A stretch of DNA of 64,000 bases from positions 4,864,001 to 4,928,000 of the forward strand of contig JAPQWV010000028.1 of assembly GCA_027422505.1 (NCBI GenBank), given 5' to 3'. Within the stretch, counting starts at the first letter, position 1. Each line of letters opens with the position of its first letter. Positions 44,788-55,528 of this stretch are shown piece after piece. The notes below the pieces were generated by a model. That model did not search any database, was not told the DNA's origin, and saw nothing but the letters and a program-made list of their open reading frames with translations. This DNA is from Craterostigma plantagineum (lineage: Eukaryota; Streptophyta; Magnoliopsida; Lamiales; Linderniaceae). The position numbers and the translations under genes were made by a program.

Positions 44788-45719
44788 TTAGAGCTTGAGG
44801 TCCGAAGTCTGTTGGTTGAGGATGAGGACTTCTTCTTGAAGTATTTCTTGCTCATCATTTTTCCAATTAAAGTCTACTGCTTCCCTAGTGCTTTCTGTTG
44901 GCCCGGCTTCTGATTCTGAATCTTCTTCCGACTCGGATGATGAGAGAGGCCTAACGATCTTCTCTTTGCGAGGCTTTGTTCCACGCTTCTCTGAGACTAG
45001 AGCAACGGTATTTTCAACCTGCTTGCCCTTCTGCTCTCTCTGAGTCTCGCAAACATCTTCCTCGTGTTGGGCAAGATTATCAAATACTGCATGGATATCC
45101 AACTCCTCCAGATCTTTGTTTGTCTAATTTGAGTGGATATCTTTTTCCAGTCCGAGGGCATAGAGGATAGAAATCTGATATTTGTTTCCATGTTTGTTTT
45201 CGAGATTTCTATCTTCCTCATCTCGTTGAGAAGAGTGAGGTATCTTTGGTATGCATCATAGAGGCTCTCCTCCGGCTTGGCTTTGAAGGAGTCATAAGCA
45301 GTGAGAATATTCGCCTTTTTGGCCTTGATGCCTACTTCCGTCGTTTGCATCATCCTATGCAACTCATCCCACATTCCCTTAGCCGTTGGAAAGCTGTCTA
45401 TCTGTCTATAGATGTCGTTGGGGATGCCTTGCATGAGTGTGTTCATGGCTATCAGATCTGCCTTAGCATGGGCCCTTTCCTCAATGGTGTATTCTCTAGG
45501 TTCCTTTAGTCGCCTACTAGCGGGAATTGAAGGAGTACCCGTGTCATCACCGGCTACATTGACCCAGAACTTTGCAGGTCCCTCTTCAAGTGACTGCAAT
45601 AAATTTTTGGCTTGATCTTTCAGAGCTATGAAGTTTAGGAAGCGGCTTCTCCATACTGTATATTCACCGCGTTGCAAGATTGGCGGACGGTTGTCGTTTC
45701 CTAGTGAGTATGCATCCAT
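44788..45719 (-). pseudogene. C2 Gag N-terminal domain
   Basis: A 240-codon frame from Met at 45719 contains the copia Gag core: YTVWRSRFLNFI (about 19-30), a central helical region with DAYQRYLTLLNEM and a final SDWKKIS segment. The true reading shifts near 45100 to the frame 44788-45102. Gag forms the particle shell. The Met is chosen because it precedes the conserved core and follows the leader. Confidence 0.8.
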
Positions 45720-46899
45720 CCTTCTTGTTTTCCATTTTTTTTGGTTGACGAAGGATCTTCATTTGTTGTTTTGATGGATTTGAATGATTTAGTGCTTCAC
45801 AAGTAGTAAATTCGTTAGTAGCGTTTGATTCAAAAATGATTGAGAATTAATTTCGATTCAATCTTTAAAGTTTGATCGAAAATAATTTCTTCGATTTGAA
45901 AAGATGGTACTGTTTTCGCGCGTCAGATACTGTTCAAAAATTTTCGAGCGTAAATTATTTCGACTTGAACGTAATTTTACGCTGAAAAGTTATGTAAACA
46001 GTGAGATCAATCGTAAAATTATTGAGAGAAGTTTTGCGATCGAAAAATTATAAGCGTCAAAAAATATTGTTGACCAGAATCCACAAAGTAGATTTTATCA
46101 AAGGTTGACTCGAAAGATTGACTAGTGTTTCCAAGCATAAATTTCTTTAATTGATTTTGGTCGTTGAAGAACGGTACCCTAAGGAGTTTCTCACTGAGTC
46201 AAAACTAATTGGTTGACCGAAAAATTTTACGAACGAGAATCAAATACATCTGACCGACTAAATTTCGAGAGAAAAAAATTTTGCGCGGGGGTCAAAATAG
46301 TCAATTCTCGTCAAAATTTTAACGCTCGTAAATTTCTTTTAAACACGTTCTTGACAGCAGCGACTTCAGTAACTAATCAGTATTCTAATTGAGCAAAATT
46401 TCTCGCACAGAGGTTTTCGATCGAGAAATTAATTTCGATCGAAGACTTAGGGAGAAAAATTGAAATTCACAGTTTAAGCACAGAATATGATTTTAACACA
46501 GATTCAAGCAAATACGGGAAATTAATCGATGAAACTACAGGTATATGCTCGAAATAAGCTACTGCGTACTCACGAACAGAAGATTAAACATGTTTTGAAG
46601 CAAATGATAATCAATTTGACGAAAATCAAAACATGTTCATACCATTTTTGCACGAACAGTAATCTCACAGAATCAAAAATTCGACTCAAATCATGATTCT
46701 GATTGCTACCGATCTAATCCTAATTGATTAATACTACTTATGCGAGCACAGAAACATTAAAATCAGATCAAATAAGCACAGAATTAAGACTGTTTGATCG
46801 AAATTCAACATCGTGCCAAAACTGTTCTTCGATGGAACAGTGACAGAATAAAATTTCGATCAAATTCTAACAATTTTCGTTTCAAAACAGAACGAGTCT
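45720..46899 (-). other. C2 untranslated leader with CGA-rich words
   Basis: 1.2 kb without a gene between primer site and Gag. It is rich in words such as CGATCGA, TTTTCGA, CGAAAATT and AGAAATTT, like the spacer at 51089-52960. Confidence 0.65.
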
Positions 46900-46911
46900 G
46901 CTCTGATACCA
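46900..46911 (-). other. C2 primer binding site (tRNA-iMet)
   Basis: The - strand reads TGGTATCAGAGC, two bases from the LTR. Confidence 0.92.
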
Positions 46912-46913
46912 AT

Positions 46914-47263
46914 TGTTAGGTCCCCGTTTGTCAACTCAATCAGTCCTAGGCATGAACTCTAAGGAAATCGATTATAATTATTGAATTTGAAGTTCGATCA
47001 AAAACCTTCAATGAAGAACACGAGAGAGAATTCCTTTAGTGAGAGAATGATTTCTGAGTTTCTCTCTCTAGAACTGAATTCGGCAGCCTTTCGGATTGAT
47101 TCTCTAATTTTCTGTATTAAGCTCAATGTTTGTACAACTATTTATACCAAACAAACTTGGTATAAATATCAAACTAGTCCTAATCTAAGGACTAATACAA
47201 ATAAAGCCCCTGAATACGAAGACAGCTAATAAATCAAAACACAATTAAAATTGATATTCTACA
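46914..47263 (-). repeat. C2 LTR (350 bp), internal sequence on both sides
   Basis: + strand TGTTAGGTCC...TTCTACA. The primer site adjoins its left end, as for a 5' LTR, and a polypurine tract (+ 47264-47276) adjoins its right end, as for a 3' LTR. Both internal regions read on the - strand. Its sense end GGACCTAACA is shared with the C3 LTR at 56529-56878. Confidence 0.88.
47139..47168. promoter_or_regulatory. palindromic double TATA box in C2 LTR
   Basis: TATTTATACCAA (47139-47150) and TTGGTATAAATA (47157-47168) form a perfect 12-bp inverted repeat with a 6-bp spacer. Each arm holds a TATAAATA box, one per strand. Confidence 0.75.
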
Positions 47264-48557
47264 TTCTCCCCCTTTGTGCTTGATTTCTCTTCCGCGCTAT
47301 CTGTCCTCGTCGGGCGTAGTACGATCTGCGCAAGCCCAGCGCATGCTCAAAGTTCCTGAGCGTGTTCCTTAGCTCCAGACGCTCCTCGATATCTTCTAAT
47401 AATTCCATTAGGAGGGGCTGTTCTCTCACGAACCGGTGGATCTTCAGCATCGTCTCTCGGTTGATTTCTTCCAACCTCTGCTCCATATTTCTCCTGATGA
47501 CCTTGAGCGTCCCATCACAGAATTTGTGTATCTCAGTCTTCAGCATCATCCTAGTCTTCTTCGCGATCGGATTGTGGTAGGAGATGCCTAAGACCGAGCT
47601 GATGTGCATGTGATTGTTGGGAAGCCCTTCGATCTCAGATCCTTTGTTGAGCGGAGCGGTCATGTTGACCTTCTTCATGTTGCTCTCCAGAGCCATCTGA
47701 AGGTCGTGTGCGGCGAAGTACTTGACTTGGCGCATCATGAACCGGTAGAGTACCTCGAGACCTTCTTTCTTGATGAAGCCTTGAGGACCTTTGTACTTCT
47801 CCACGTACAGCTTGTAGATGTTGTACACCTCATCAGCAGGGATGTACGGTAGGTCACTCTCGCTTAGATCTTCTCGAGTTCTATCTACTCGCTCGACGAC
47901 ATAGTACGGTGTTGGAAGTCCTCCTTTAGCACAGTAGACACTGAGTAGCTGACAGATTGAAGAGAGACTCTTGTAATGACTCTTGGCTTGGCTTTTAGTC
48001 ATCCCCAATCTCACATTCGGTCCAAGATGGGTCAGGATCCAGAGATACGTCATTCTCTTCTGCTGTTCCCAGTGAGAGATCCCTCTGAGCTCGAACTCGT
48101 TGGGCTTCTTGACTTTGTCCGGTGACCTCCAAATATTTTCACGAACTTCTTCAAGGAAAGGTATCTCTATTCGAATATTCTCCCACGGCGTGTCGATCCA
48201 AACGGTCCCTGGCATTTGGCTTGTGGGGGAAACCGCTCGTTGTGTGATCAGCTCTGAAAGCCCTGTGGGATCTTGTTCATGGTCTACACCTTCCTGAAGT
48301 TCTTCATCTTCTATGAGTATGAGGTCTTCCGAGGCTTGTTGTAAGAAGTGTCGAATGTCCTGAAGCCGTTGTCTTTGATGCTCATCGGGCATGGAATGGG
48401 TCATCCACTGTCCTTCGAATATGTATTTGTCTAGGACCTCGTGTGGGTTGACGCCATGTCCGGATGGTCCCGGTTGGTCTGGAGCAATTAAGGGAGTCGC
48501 CTGAGTCTGCGCTAGGGCGACGAGCATGGCAGCGCTTGCTTCTTCTTCCGGAAGCAA
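47259..48557 (-). CDS. ORFX C-terminal frame (432 aa), unidentified retroelement protein
   Basis: An uninterrupted frame directly upstream of the polypurine tract of C2. I recognise no catalytic motif. It has an acidic N-terminal part, then a mainly helical basic region with a possible coiled coil near residues 340-400 (RRNMEQRLEEINRE) and a very basic end. It reads through the purine tract (codons for QRGRM) and its TAG stop lies in the first bases of the LTR. The first Met (MLPEEEA) lies on a conserved hairpin sequence. With the frames to its right it occupies the place of the extra 3' ORF known from some SIRE-like copia elements. Its function is unknown. Confidence 0.6.
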   Translation of the reverse strand: MLPEEEASAAMLVALAQTQATPLIAPDQPGPSGHGVNPHEVLDKYIFEGQWMTHSMPDEHQRQRLQDIRHFLQQASEDLILIEDEELQEGVDHEQDPTGLSELITQRAVSPTSQMPGTVWIDTPWENIRIEIPFLEEVRENIWRSPDKVKKPNEFELRGISHWEQQKRMTYLWILTHLGPNVRLGMTKSQAKSHYKSLSSICQLLSVYCAKGGLPTPYYVVERVDRTREDLSESDLPYIPADEVYNIYKLYVEKYKGPQGFIKKEGLEVLYRFMMRQVKYFAAHDLQMALESNMKKVNMTAPLNKGSEIEGLPNNHMHISSVLGISYHNPIAKKTRMMLKTEIHKFCDGTLKVIRRNMEQRLEEINRETMLKIHRFVREQPLLMELLEDIEERLELRNTLRNFEHALGLRRSYYARRGQIARKRNQAQRGRM

Positions 48558-49378
48558 GGGGCTTGTGAAGGTCGGTGGTGTGGGCGGAGGCGTCCTTGAA
48601 AGGTGGTGGTTGTTTGGGTAGTGGGTCGTGAGGTTCCAGCGACTCCTTGACTTGTCTGAGTCGCGCCAGGGTTCTGTCTCTGACCCCTTGTGATTATCCT
48701 TAGCCTTTTCTCCCCCTCAGGACGGCCCTGATCGTCTGGGTCGTCATGTCGGCGTTTGGAGTGGGAGCCTTGGCCGCGGCACGTTTCTGATGGGTCAGGA
48801 CGATTCACGAGACGGTGGAAGAGATCTTCTTCTTCCGGCGTTCGTGTGGTCAATTCCAACAGCCTGGCGACCAGAATTGAGTGGAGTTCGCTTATGGGTA
48901 CTGTGGCAGGATTTATTAGGTTGTGGGTAAGGATGGGTGTTGGTGTTTGTGAGGATATTATGGGTTGAGTGGGTGTGAAGATGGGTTGTGACGAAGACGG
49001 CTCCGAGACGGGTGCTTTCCCACGATCTTGGCGGGACGTCTCGATGGCATTTCACACGCTCTCCATGATTTTGTCTTCAAAATCCTTCAGCGCGTTAGCG
49101 AGAGCGGCCTGAAGTCGATCTTCTGTCACATACGGAGCGGACGCCTTCATTGTGGATGGTCCAGGACGACTGATGTCGCCTGTTATCAACCCTAGAGCTA
49201 ACACCGGCTCCTCAGGTTGGCTCAGAGTCACTTGAGGTTGTGACTCTTCGAGACTTCACCCAATCCTTGAGTCGAATCTTGGAGATTCTCCTCTATGGGT
49301 GTTAGGGCAGGTTCTGATTGTCCCTGCGTATCAGACACTAGAGCTTCTGGTCCCACCGTGACGTGCTGCGTCTCAAGA
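48512..49378 (-). pseudogene. ORFX middle region, low complexity
   Basis: Frames at 48512-48859 and 48795-49055 overlap in different phases and are rich in Arg, Gln, Thr, Pro and His. The region probably was a disordered linker of one larger protein, now frameshifted. No domain is seen. Confidence 0.4.
48535..48558. other. 24-bp hairpin shared by C2 and C3
   Basis: CTTGCTTC and GAAGCAAG form an 8-bp stem around 8 bases. The same 24 bases occur at 56128-56151 in the opposite orientation, within the equivalent 3' region of C3. Confidence 0.75.
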
Positions 49379-50808
49379 TTAAGCAAGGAAGGGTCCGCAA
49401 CATTTGGAGTGATGGTCGGCGCTGTGTCTGATGGTTTCGAAGAGGGACTCGAATGATACGCTCAATTGTCTTGGAGTCCTTCTAATCAACCGAATCTCCT
49501 CATCTAACTCAGTGTCTGATGGGGTAGCCGTGTGAGGCCAGAGTCCTCGTGCTACATCCTCACTGGCTGGTTCCGTCACCGGAGGCTCGATAGGTTGTAT
49601 TGTTGATATTAGAGCCTCTGTTTCTGGCGTAGTAGCCGGCGGTGGTGAGATGTGCCCCGTTCCTGCCTCGGGCTGTGCTACTTGAAGACCTTCCTCAATA
49701 GGCTCTTCGAGCACGCCAACAATGATGGGCACTTCCACTTGGAGTGTGTCTGCTGGAGCCTCTTGTTCCAACTCTGCCGCCACAGCATCAATCAACGTGG
49801 CATCATCGTCAGATATTAGCACGTCCTGAGTTGGAGGCTCCTGCTCTAGCTCCTGGGCCACAGCATCGATCAAAGTGTCCTTAGTGCTAGAGTGGTGTTG
49901 TTGTTGAGGGCTAACAGCGAAGTCTGTCGGGGGCCCTCTAATCATCTGTTCCGTCAGATGATTCTCCCGGTAGTATGCTCTATAAATGTCTCCCGTGGGG
50001 TCGGCGAGACGTAGCAACTCGAACGGTATGGCCATTGTTGGCTGGTCCAATTCCGTTAGTTTCGGGTTGTGGAAGAACTTGAGCCTGGGTGGCTGATAGT
50101 TTCCTCCCGGAGGCAAGCGAGGAACATTCTGCACGTACATCTCCATTTGTTGATGGATGATGACGGAGAACCATCTTGCATATGGCACATTTTTGGATCG
50201 TTTGTTCTCTTTCTGTCTGATCTGTTCTACGAGGTCGTTCCAGATCAGTTGAGCGAAATCATAATTTCACGACAACATGACTCCGCAAAATATCTGGAGG
50301 ATGTGGCCGTTGCCTTTGTCGAAGCCTGCGTGCGTCGGGGACAAACACTTGTTGATGATTCTAAAAAGTGTTTTCCACAAATGGGGAATCCCGTTGCTCT
50401 GCATCTGAGCTAGCTTGGTGAACGGCGAGCGGTACCCCAACTGGAGGAAATCATGCACCAGTTCTGCATCTGATGGGAGGGGGTCGTAATTTTGGCTGTG
50501 AGGGAGGTCGAGGAGTAGTCTTAAGTCGTTCTTGCTCATACAGATGTGTCTCGTCCCTACAAATGTAGTGAAGTGATACGTCCCGTCCACGATGAGGCTC
50601 GTGATCATCGCCCAAAACTGCTGGACGTAGACCATCGGCACTGAGGCCTCACTGTAAGAGCATGCCAAAGTGGATGGCCTTGCAGTATGGACACGATTAT
50701 GTCGTCTGGACACCGGAAGGTGGTCAGGTCTAGTTGGAAGTTCGTGTCGTGTACGTTAAGGTACATAGCCTTCTCGTAGATGTGATTGTAAGTAGGATAA
50801 TGATCCAT
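49379..50808 (-). pseudogene. ORFX N-terminal part, one stop and one frameshift
   Basis: Three - strand frames (50605-50808, 50267-50713, 49379-50188) make up one ancestral protein. A frameshift lies near 50650 and a single in-phase TGA at 50267-50269. Conserved-looking features are VYVQQFWAMI, SKNDLRLLLDLP, WKTLFRIINKCLS and, after the stop, PYARWFSVIIHQ. From memory, plant databases contain many unannotated retroelement proteins with this QFW ... L ... PYxR(F/W) layout, often next to copia pol. Residues from about 100 of the last frame are acidic with two DTLIDAVA-like repeats (about 102-145). No enzyme motif is visible. Confidence 0.55.
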
Positions 50809-50819
50809 CTGAAATACAC

Positions 50820-53330
50820 ATAAGGAATGTAAATCATTAGTGCAAGAATTTTAAGTTGAGTCGCATTTGGAATTTATCAAACCATAATAATGGATCATAT
50901 CATAGCATGTTTGAATAAAATAGTAATTTGAAATCATGAAATTCGCACAAACAACCATACAAAGTGAATGTGGAATAGATAATATTATTTCGACATATGG
51001 GCATATAGTGGTGCAGTCGAAAATTTTCTAACTGTTTTAAGCACTGTTCACTCCGAGCTATTTATCACGCGACAAATGAGATTCTCAATTGAATTGTCTA
51101 AGTGCAATTTTGAAGTTCAAATCCCCGTTTAATTTTGCGATCGAAAAAAAATTTTATTCGCTAGTGAAAGCTACAGTGAAAAAGGACTTAGAAATTCCAA
51201 GTACTGAACGTTATACGCGTGGTACAGTAGCCGAGAAATTTTACGGTCGAGAAAAATTTTCATGTAAATTTACGATCGAGGAAATCAATTTCCGCGTAAA
51301 TTTACGATCGAGAAATTTTTCGCGTGTGAATAAAATTTTTCGCAGAGAAAATTATCGAACGAGAAAGTATTTCGATTTTAAAATAGTTTTTCGCTATGGA
51401 ATTTTACGATCGAGAAATTTTATCGTCGAAAAATTAATTTTATCGCCGCTAAAATTTTTCCGACCGAGATCAAAATTGAAATCGAAATTTTCGACTGTAA
51501 GTTTTGCGCTCGAAAATTTAAAAGGATTGCATCTATTTTATCTATTCCTCTCATTAATATTTCGCTCTCATAAAATCAGAATTGTGTTTCTCGATTGTTA
51601 GTAATTTTTGATCTACGTTATTAATCTTAATGACTAAATCAAAAGGTTAGCGATTGACTTAATCAATTTGAGATCCAATTTTCACTGTTTGCGAGCGTGA
51701 AAGTTCTTCGACGCGTTTAAAAGTTTAAATCCCAGTTTAGTCTTATCTTTAAAACGAACGCTAATAACGCAGAAAATCGAAGTTATTCACTCAAAATGAT
51801 CAAGAAACATCGAAACTAGCCTATTATTAGAGGTGTCAAAACGGGCCGAGCCCGTCGGGTTGGCCCGCCCCGCCATGAAAAATAGGTGGGTTGGGCCAAC
51901 CAATTCCCGGCCCGTTTAAAGGCGGGCCGAAACGGGCCAGCCCGTTTGGGTTGCGGGTTGAGGCGGGTCGGGGCGGGCTGGCCTGCCAGTAATTTTAATT
52001 TTTTTTAAATTTATTATGTATATATATTATAAAGATTTTTAATGCTAAATATTAATAAATAATATTTATTAGTGATTAATTATAATTAATTTCATTAAGA
52101 ACTTAATTTATTAATGATTTATTCGTTAATTATTCCAAAAAATATTACTAATTAAAGTATTATTTGCAAAAAAACAAAAAATTTAAAAAAACTAAAAAAA
52201 ACATAGCGGGCTGGCCCGCCAACCCGCGGCGGGTCGGGGCGGGCTACTAGTTTAGTAGCCCGTTACGTTGGCAGGCTGGCCCGCCCCGCCCCGTTTAATG
52301 GCGGGTTGAGGTGGGGCGGGGCGGGTTGGCCCGCCCCGGCCCGTTTGATAGCTCTACCTATTATGCAGTTTCTAACCCAGATTATACTTAGGATCTAAAA
52401 TACTGCAAACAAGAGTTCGAGTTCTCAGAATATGAACAGTAGTGAAATAATCATAGAATCATGCGAAATATTCCAAAATACAGATGCAAATGTAGTTTAA
52501 ATACACGATAATCCCTAGAAGAGGTCAAATCTACCTTCTAAAGACGATAATCAGATGAAAATCGAAAGATTGTGAAGATTTTGACGTTCGTCTTTTGAGA
52601 GAGGAAGTTTTTCGCACGAGAATTTTTACTGTTGATTTTTGCGATCGAGGGTTTTAGCGTGTATTTAGGGATTTTCGACTGCGAGTAATGATTTCATTTA
52701 ATTGGGCTGATTTGACGTTTTATGAGACTTAATGAATTTAAGCCCATTCCTGTTTGCGATCGAGACACTTACGATCGAGAAATTTCCTATGGTTACTGTT
52801 TAATTTTCCTCGCGACAAATTTCGATCGAGAAATTTTATTTGGTTCCTGTTTAATTTTCGCTCGTTAGTATGCAAACGAAAATTACAACTTGGTCCCAAA
52901 TTAATTTTCGCTCGAGAATCTGTAAGAGAAAATTACGAAATTCACCCGAATTTCTCGATAGTAAGTTTTCCTTCATATTTCAGATTGATCCTAAATTTTA
53001 AGAATAAACCACAAAATTACTCCTTCTAAGTGTAAACGAAAGTGCAATTAACTCCCTGTATTTTCGAAGAAATGACATCTGGCTCCAAAATTGATCTTCA
53101 AATATCTGCAATACTTAGAGCAAAATGTCGAGAATATTAGAGTTAAGTAAGAAGTAATTGTTCTAATAATGCTTCCCCTGAATTGTTTTACCAATGTCTT
53201 GAGCTGACATTCATGAGAATTTGTGAAATCCTCCTTATTTAAGCATTGTCCAAAGTGAATCAAAACGAGAATTTCTGCAACACTTAAAAAAAAACATCAA
53301 AAGTATTTGGAGCTCAAAAGATGGAATCAT
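50820..53330 (-). other. spacer upstream of ORFX with CGATCGAGAAATT words
   Basis: No gene. Words such as CGATCGAGAAATTT, TTTCGCG and TTTTCGCTCG recur about a dozen times at 51120-51500 and again at 52590-52960. The C2 leader has the same style. A hAT MITE interrupts it. Near 53339 CTCCCCCTCAA (sense TTGAGGGGGAG) resembles the purine motif that often follows copia pol. Confidence 0.5.
51828..52356. mobile_element. hAT-type MITE (529 bp)
   Basis: The ends TAGAGGTGTCAAAACGGG and CCCGTTTGATAGCTCTA are imperfect terminal inverted repeats, and an 8-bp target duplication CCTATTAT flanks them (51820-51827 and 52357-52364). Subterminal parts are rich in GGCGGG/CCCGCC; the centre is AT-rich. There is no coding capacity, so a hAT transposase must act in trans. 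Confidence 0.92.
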
Positions 53331-55194
53331 TGTAGATGCTCCCCCTCAAATAGTACACTCTGTATCGATTTATCACGTAATCATGCAAATCAATACGGGT
53401 AACAATCATTATAACACGCAATTAATCATGTTAGACTAGATACATGTTCCCCTAAACATGTAATAAAGATTTGCGAGAGGGTATGAGCAAAGTCAAATAT
53501 TCGCTTTTTAGTCAATTCTATGCCAATGCAAGTTAGATATGCATTCAAAATGTGCGAAGTTTTTTTTTTCTCAAGTATATCGAGAAGAAAAATTATCATA
53601 TATCTGTATATATATAGAACTTTCATATGCATATTAATGTTATTAATAGTATGGGGTCAGATTATTTTGCTACGATCATTGTCACGCCTAAAATTTCACA
53701 AGACACTTGAAAAGATCACATACTGCCAAGTCATGTCGTCAAACTAAAGAGTCCTAAGTTCATTGAATGATCCATTTCGACAACTCTCACTGGGTTCACT
53801 CTAGCACTCAATTATTTTTGCTTGGGATGATTATATTTATATCACTCAAGTCAACACAAGCAATCTTAAGTCAATTTACCTGTGATCGAGTCATTTTTAA
53901 TCATTTCACCTTTGCGAGAGATCGTCGATGTGGAATCATAGAGACTGTGAAAGGTTTTTAGTTTGGCTCTGACTTTAGAAGGGAAGGATAGTTTTGGTAT
54001 TGTGGACTAGGGATCTTCTTCCTTTTCTTCGTCTTCTCCTCCTTTTTGCCGTTTTTCTTTTTGTTGTTTATCATTTTCATCCTTTAATGATTTTTCTTTG
54101 ATTCAATCTGCACTTGCTCAAGCTGAAGCTCCGCTTCTCTACGAGACTGAGAGATTATCTAATGCGAAGTTCTTCTTGTTCGTTCTCAGACCGATACCGC
54201 GCTCCTTTTCTCTTAATCCCTAGTGAGGTTTCAGAAATTATCGATTTGAAGAAGTTCGCAGTTGTGGAATTCGAACCCAAGGCCGCACTCCTCTTCTCGT
54301 TGTCTCGATATAAGACCGGATTATCGTTGGAGAAGTTCACTTCGTGGTGCTCCTCTTTTCAGCCGTTCTGACGAGTATACGAGATTATCGAAGGAGAAGT
54401 TCACAGTAAGATCCATGCCCTCTTCTTATGATTTCTAGAAGATTTCAATAATTAGGAAGGCAGGTTCTCTTGGACTATTTATTGTGCGTTGAGCATTCCT
54501 CGTGTGCATTTTCCACATTCTTTTGTCATTTTCATTTTTTTCGTCTCGTTTTCTCCCCCTCCTTTTCTCGATTGAACATCCCATCGAAGACTTGGGTGTA
54601 CGGTTGAAGGCTCAAAGGATTTTCAAGAAAAGAAAAGGAAATCGGAGAAAGCTCAAAATGGATGACTAGAGGCTGTGTTAAAGGATTGAAATTTTATATA
54701 TGTAAGGCCAAGTGAGGAATTTTCTAAGTGCTCTAATCACTTTCCTAAGGATCTAAGAAAGGCGAGTATGAAGCCAAGAATCACTAGGTAAGACAAGCAA
54801 TTGATGTGTGACTCGCTCAAGAATAAATCAATAGAAAGGAAAAATAACAGGCCAGAATCCTCACTCATTTAAAGTGGCTTTGTGTCTAGTGGAGCAAATT
54901 AAATGAGCTTTAGACACAAGAAAGCGACGTAGACTGACAAAATTAAGTAAGCAATCAGTCGCATGCTAGGGAAATCTAATTGTGACGTAGATCGAGCATG
55001 CTAAAGAGTTCTTCATTCCCCTATATTATAGGTATATTTTATAGTTTATTATTATATATATATTTATTTATTATTATTCTATGTGTCATGTGAAATATTT
55101 GCGTGAAAATGATCAAAGTGACGTAATCTGACCTCAAATAAAACAAAAAATAAAAAAAACTTAAAATTAAAAAAATCGTATAGTATATTGTTTC
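53331..55194. other. non-coding stretch between C2 and C3
   Basis: No gene recognised. The only internal order is the degenerate repeat at 54151-54415. Pyrimidine-rich text near 54010-54060 resembles an untranslated leader. Short frames here lack domains. Confidence 0.4.
54151..54415 (+). repeat. degenerate repeat, four units of about 63-84 bp
   Basis: The phrase GAGATTATCG...GAAGTTC recurs at 54151, 54234, 54317 and 54381, in part as GATTATCGNNGGAGAAGTTCAC. Spacings are 83, 83 and 64 bp. Confidence 0.6.
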
Positions 55195-55199
55195 GAATT

Positions 55200-55470
55200 T
55201 TTTTTCTTCTTTGCATATTTTCTTTGCATATTTTTCATGCATTTTTCTCTTACATTTTGCATTATTTTACTTGCATTTTTTCTTATGCATGAAAAATTTC
55301 GCACATTTTCAAATGCATTTACACATGCATTGGCACAGACTTGTCAGCGAAATATGTCTCGCTTATATGGTTACGCAAATTTTCATATGCATGCTTAGGA
55401 GTTCATGCATACATGCTGAAATGATTATATGCGTTTCTAGTGTCATATGTGTTACATTCTCATATGCATA
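55200..55470 (+). repeat. TGCAT-rich array
   Basis: TGCAT occurs about a dozen times, often as TTTGCATATTTT or ATGCATTT, in a T-rich background with irregular spacing. It is another short-word array, in the spacer of copia C3. Confidence 0.65.
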
Positions 55471-55528
55471 TCTTGGTGAATATGTATATCTTTTCGAAAT
55501 TGTTAAACACTATATCCGCACTTTTTGA

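Larger units (their letters stand above)
43808..46911 (-). mobile_element. Ty1/copia C2, 5' half (primer site to integrase start)
   Basis: Read on the - strand from the LTR at 46914: primer site (46911-46900), a 1.2-kb leader, Gag (from 45719), zinc knuckle and coiled coil, then directly the start of integrase, which is cut at 43807 by the G2 LTR. Protease is missing through an internal deletion near 44018. Confidence 0.85.

Noticed and set aside
54114..54371. 85-codon frame as a gene
   Set aside because: It runs through a degenerate repeat and has no recognisable domain.
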